Origin: Facklamia sp050409585
GTDB taxonomy: Bacteria; Bacillota; Bacilli; Lactobacillales; Aerococcaceae
Length of the DNA: 7,590 nucleotides
Direction of reading: 5' to 3'
NCBI RefSeq assembly: GCF_050409585.1
Contig: NZ_JBNUPE010000026.1
Coordinates: 1-7,590, forward strand
In this document: in pieces, positions 5,312-7,590 of the stretch
Numbering within the stretch: the stretch's first letter is position 1
Layout of the letters: every line of letters starts with the position of its first letter
Notes under the pieces: generated by a model
Database searches by the model: none
What the model was told of the DNA's origin: nothing
What the model saw: the letters and a program-made list of their open reading frames with translations, nothing else
Program-made: the position numbers and the translations under genes

Positions 5312-5320
5312 ATTATAGCA
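5312..5320 (-). promoter_or_regulatory. Extended -10 promoter of the antisense RNA
   Basis: On the minus strand the sequence is TGC-TATAAT, a perfect -10 with TG extension. The -35 is weak (TTTATT with a 16-base spacer). It faces the polymerase leader promoter at 5190-5218, and the two transcripts would be complementary over about 80 bases. Confidence 0.6.
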
Positions 5321-5349
5321 TACAATTTAGAAAAATAAACTAGAAAAAG

Positions 5350-5378
5350 AAGCCGCCTAAAATTAGGAGGGCTTTTTT
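5350..5378 (+). promoter_or_regulatory. Hairpin covering the polymerase ribosome binding site
   Basis: AAGCC (5350-5354) pairs with GGCTT (5370-5374) and CCTAA (5356-5360) with TTAGG (5363-5367), with a small internal loop. The Shine-Dalgarno AGGAGG (5365-5370) is part of the right arm. TTTTTT (5373-5378) follows directly, so the element can either hide the ribosome site or terminate transcription just before the ATG at 5380. Confidence 0.6.
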
Positions 5379-5379
5379 A

Positions 5380-7590
5380 ATGCTTACAGAACAAACAAAA
5401 ACTAAAATAAGACGCAAAGTTTTAAAATCGGGCTTTAAACCATTAAAAATAGGCATTTATAAAACAGAAATCAACAAAAAATTTATAACAAAGGAAATAG
5501 ACGATTTCAAACTATACAAAAGACAAACCCCTTTAAAAGATTATCTAAAGAATTTAACAGATTACGGTTTAGACTATAAAAAATTGGTAACCAAAAGACC
5601 TAAGAGCGAGAGGTGCTTTTTTGATAAAAATAACTCAAAAAAGACTGAAAATCGGTGGCAGAAATCATTTCTGCCACCAGTGAAAAATTTCACAATCCCA
5701 GTCTTATCAACGTTTAAGGGTGGGGTCAACGTGCTCTATGGGACACCCGTAGAAGAGGTTGACCCCGGTGTCACCTGCATCGAAAACGGTGATCTGTTAC
5801 CTTCGATTTCAAACTTTAATAAGTTTGAAAGTTTGCGAAAGATTCAAGGTAAGAAGGATTCTTTAGTTATTGGTTTTGATACTGAATTTTACGGTGAACC
5901 TCGTAAATTGCTGTCTTGGCAATTTTCTGTTGTTTATGGTTCTGATTTGTATGAATATATCTTCTTAAAGACTTCTAGTAAGCTGTTGAGTTTAGATTTA
6001 GCTCTTTCTGCAATTTTTTCTGATTTAGGATTAAATTCTTTGCGAGTTCATGATTATTTTAAGTGTAAGGCTTGTGTAGGATTTGATTCTAACGGTAATG
6101 CGTTGTGGGAGATTTTTGATAAACATAGTGATGTCGTTCATTCTTCATATCGCGTTCATCCTCTGTTAAATGGTGATCCTCTTTCTCAACCTATCGATAC
6201 ATTGCATGATTATCATGAAATTAATAAATATTGTCGAGAGGATGAACGCGATTGGACTTGGTTTAAACCTCATTATGATTTCCCTAAAGATTCTAAAATT
6301 GACGTTACTTTGGTTTGTCATGCTGGTAAAGTTGACTTATCTACTTTATTTTTTAAGCATGATTATGATAATTTATTGCGGTATTGTTCTGACGTGCAGG
6401 GTGGAACTATTACCTTACAGCCTATGATTCGAATGGTTAAATATCGAAAAACTGTTAGAAACGGGTTTTATGCTTTTCCCGTAAGTTTGAGTATTAGAGA
6501 TACGATGGCTCAAGCTCCAGCAGGTAAAAAAGGGTTAGAAAATTTAGGTAATGCTTTAGGTATACCTAAGTTAAAGATTTTTGGGTATATCTCACACATG
6601 AATAAATTGTTAGAGATTAACCCTCGTTTATATTTTGAATATTCTATGCGAGATTCTACGGTTACAGCGCTTTATGTGTCTGCTTTGTACGGTTTTAACA
6701 AACAAGTCGCTGTCTCTATAACTTCAGCCACTTCAAGTGTTATGAAGTCTTATATGATGGATGTTTTAGATGTTGATAGTACTAACGATTTTAATCGGAA
6801 GTATAGGGGGATTGAGTCTGTGAAGAAAGGTAAAGTTAGAAGATCTGATGGGCCTGGTTTTCTTGACGCTAGCAATTTTGAACCTATAACCCGCCTTGCT
6901 GGCGAAGTTCAGCATTATTGTTCTGAAGCTTATCACGGTGGTTATAATGGTTCTTCTTTGATTGGTTATTTTAGTGATAAGACTTACGATTATGATTTAC
7001 AATCTGCTTATCCTACCGCAATGGCGTTAGTACCTGATATTGATTGGGATTCTCCTGTCGTTAACGAGATTATTAGGGAACCCCTTAAATTAGCTCATTT
7101 TGCCGTTTTTGGGCGATATAACCCTATTTTACCTTTGGTAGGCTATATCCGCTTTAAATTCCCTGATAACGTTAAATTCCCTTGTATTCCAGTGGACGTG
7201 GAAGGTAATTTAGTCTTTCCTCGTTCAAGCGATGGTATGGATGGCGTGTATGCCATGGGCCCTGAAATTTATCTCGCTTTAAAACTTGGAGCTGAAATTT
7301 TTTGTGAGCGTGGCTTCATTTTAAGTCCTCTTATGACTAAAAATGGTGAAAGTCGATCTCTCGCTCATGCAGTACACGATTTAGTTCGTGATCGTGGTTT
7401 TGCGAAAGATCAGTGTGGTAATAAATCTCTTGAGGATTTGATCTTGAAGACTATGGTTAACTCGGGTTATGGAAAAAATGCTCAAAACGTTGTTTCTAAA
7501 ACTACTTGGAGCGCATATAAAGAGGAGATGGAAAGTCTTGGGTGCTCTTCAATTACTAATCCTTTTTCAGCAGCAATGACTACTTCTATT
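5380..7590 (+). CDS. polB: Family B DNA polymerase, N-terminal and central part (ends at 997 on the circle)
   Basis: Starts at ATG 5380, nine bases after AGGAGG; no other in-frame ATG precedes the exonuclease domain. With 1-997 the protein is 1050 residues. Residues 1-165 are basic and unassigned. The 3'-5' exonuclease motifs are FDTEF (166-170), HAGKVDL (314-320) and YSMRD (421-425). Polymerase motif A is DLQSAYP (539-545), motif B KTMVNSGYG (690-698), and motif C VTTDGF (D762) lies past the join. All catalytic acidic residues appear intact, so it should be an active proofreading polymerase. Family B enzymes on small elements are usually protein-primed and encoded with terminal proteins on linear DNA; here the DNA is circular and no terminal protein is visible. 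That fits the primer-independent piPolB lineage, inferred, not proven. Expression is probably controlled by the antisense RNA, attenuator and hairpin upstream. The first 440 bases also hold a dense set of inverted repeats. Confidence 0.95.
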   Translation, partial: MLTEQTKTKIRRKVLKSGFKPLKIGIYKTEINKKFITKEIDDFKLYKRQTPLKDYLKNLTDYGLDYKKLVTKRPKSERCFFDKNNSKKTENRWQKSFLPPVKNFTIPVLSTFKGGVNVLYGTPVEEVDPGVTCIENGDLLPSISNFNKFESLRKIQGKKDSLVIGFDTEFYGEPRKLLSWQFSVVYGSDLYEYIFLKTSSKLLSLDLALSAIFSDLGLNSLRVHDYFKCKACVGFDSNGNALWEIFDKHSDVVHSSYRVHPLLNGDPLSQPIDTLHDYHEINKYCREDERDWTWFKPHYDFPKDSKIDVTLVCHAGKVDLSTLFFKHDYDNLLRYCSDVQGGTITLQPMIRMVKYRKTVRNGFYAFPVSLSIRDTMAQAPAGKKGLENLGNALGIPKLKIFGYISHMNKLLEINPRLYFEYSMRDSTVTALYVSALYGFNKQVAVSITSATSSVMKSYMMDVLDVDSTNDFNRKYRGIESVKKGKVRRSDGPGFLDASNFEPITRLAGEVQHYCSEAYHGGYNGSSLIGYFSDKTYDYDLQSAYPTAMALVPDIDWDSPVVNEIIREPLKLAHFAVFGRYNPILPLVGYIRFKFPDNVKFPCIPVDVEGNLVFPRSSDGMDGVYAMGPEIYLALKLGAEIFCERGFILSPLMTKNGESRSLAHAVHDLVRDRGFAKDQCGNKSLEDLILKTMVNSGYGKNAQNVVSKTTWSAYKEEMESLGCSSITNPFSAAMTTSI
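5641..5836. other. ori: Candidate replication origin: clustered inverted repeats inside polB
   Basis: AAGACTG (5641-5647) pairs with CAGTCTT (5699-5705), enclosing a perfect 12-bp hairpin (5654-5665 with 5667-5678) and GTGAAA/TTTCAC (5680-5693), a three-way junction. Next, GGGGTCAAC (5722-5730) pairs with GTTGACCCC (5758-5766) around an inner 9-bp stem with loop ACA. Then ATCGAA/TTCGAT (5779-5784, 5802-5807) encloses GGTGA/TTACC, and CAAACTTT (5810-5817) pairs with AAAGTTTG. The area is more GC-rich than its surroundings and lies where strand composition flips. An origin is inferred. Confidence 0.5.
7536..7590. repeat. Terminal overlap of a circular sequence (right copy)
   Basis: Identical to 1-55. 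One copy should be removed to obtain the circle. It lies inside the polymerase coding sequence after motif B. Confidence 0.96.

Noticed and set aside
5213..5320. Fst-type toxin-antitoxin locus, because of convergent short RNAs and repeats
   Set aside because: No small hydrophobic toxin frame with a ribosome site is seen on either strand; the + leader runs into the polymerase.
5680..5733. Alternative GTG starts for the polymerase (5680, 5731) after the hairpins
   Set aside because: The ATG at 5380 has a near-perfect AGGAGG at good spacing and an open frame of more than 100 codons precedes them.
1..7590. Linear plasmid or phage with direct terminal repeats
   Set aside because: The repeat is only 55 bases, direct, and lies inside one coding frame. 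A circle explains it fully; protein-primed linear elements have inverted terminal repeats.

Overview
The window is one complete small circular replicon of a low-GC Gram-positive bacterium (Bacillota), cut open at an arbitrary point. The first 55 bases (1-55) are repeated exactly at 7536-7590, so the real circle is about 7535 bp. Across that join the reading frame is continuous: a family B DNA polymerase starts at 5380, runs off the right edge and finishes at 997, giving 1050 residues. AT-rich sequence, AGGAGG-type ribosome binding sites, extended -10 promoters and Gram-positive signal peptides support the host group. Staphylococcus or a lactic-acid bacterium is most likely, but genus cannot be fixed from sequence alone.

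Layout. 5380->997: DNA polymerase B with complete exonuclease and polymerase motifs. No terminal protein gene, primase or classical Rep initiator is visible, so it is the obvious replication enzyme. This resembles the primer-independent PolB elements (pipolins) known as circular plasmids in Bacillota. 1050-1295: small coiled-coil protein. 1296-1753: a gene-free 458-base region packed with inverted repeats: a perfect 21-bp-arm palindrome, two GC-richer hairpins, an oriT-like hairpin with a nic-like sequence, then six contiguous stem-loops (1460-1740), alternately short and long, each with a 13-nt loop around CGAATAG. 1754-3351: MobC-like ribbon-helix-helix protein and MOBP-type relaxase, overlapping genes. 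3391-3417: bidirectional terminator. 4603->3428 (minus strand): a three-gene operon of two secreted proteins and a small two-helix membrane protein, probably a bacteriocin-like cassette with immunity, behind a promoter with a possible CcpA site. 4718-4768: TTTAAA boxes spaced about 11 bp apart. 4784-5212: small HTH/coiled-coil plasmid protein. 5213-5379: the polymerase leader, with a promoter, two tandem hairpins sharing the same loop sequence, a convergent extended -10 promoter predicting an antisense RNA of about 80 nt, and a hairpin that pairs the polymerase ribosome binding site.

How it fits together. Base composition on the + strand switches twice without any change in gene direction. 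From about 5.8 kb through the join to about 2.35 kb the + strand is rich in G and T; from about 2.45 to 5.6 kb it is rich in A and C. One switch falls inside the relaxase gene. The other falls inside the 5' part of the polymerase gene, exactly where 5641-5836 holds a dense series of inverted repeats. I infer that the origin is embedded in the polymerase coding sequence and the terminus lies roughly opposite. The polymerase would copy the circle, the antisense RNA and HTH protein would set its level, MobC/relaxase/oriT would allow mobilisation by a helper, and the secreted-protein cassette would be the cargo. The most novel structure is the alternating stem-loop array upstream of mobC.
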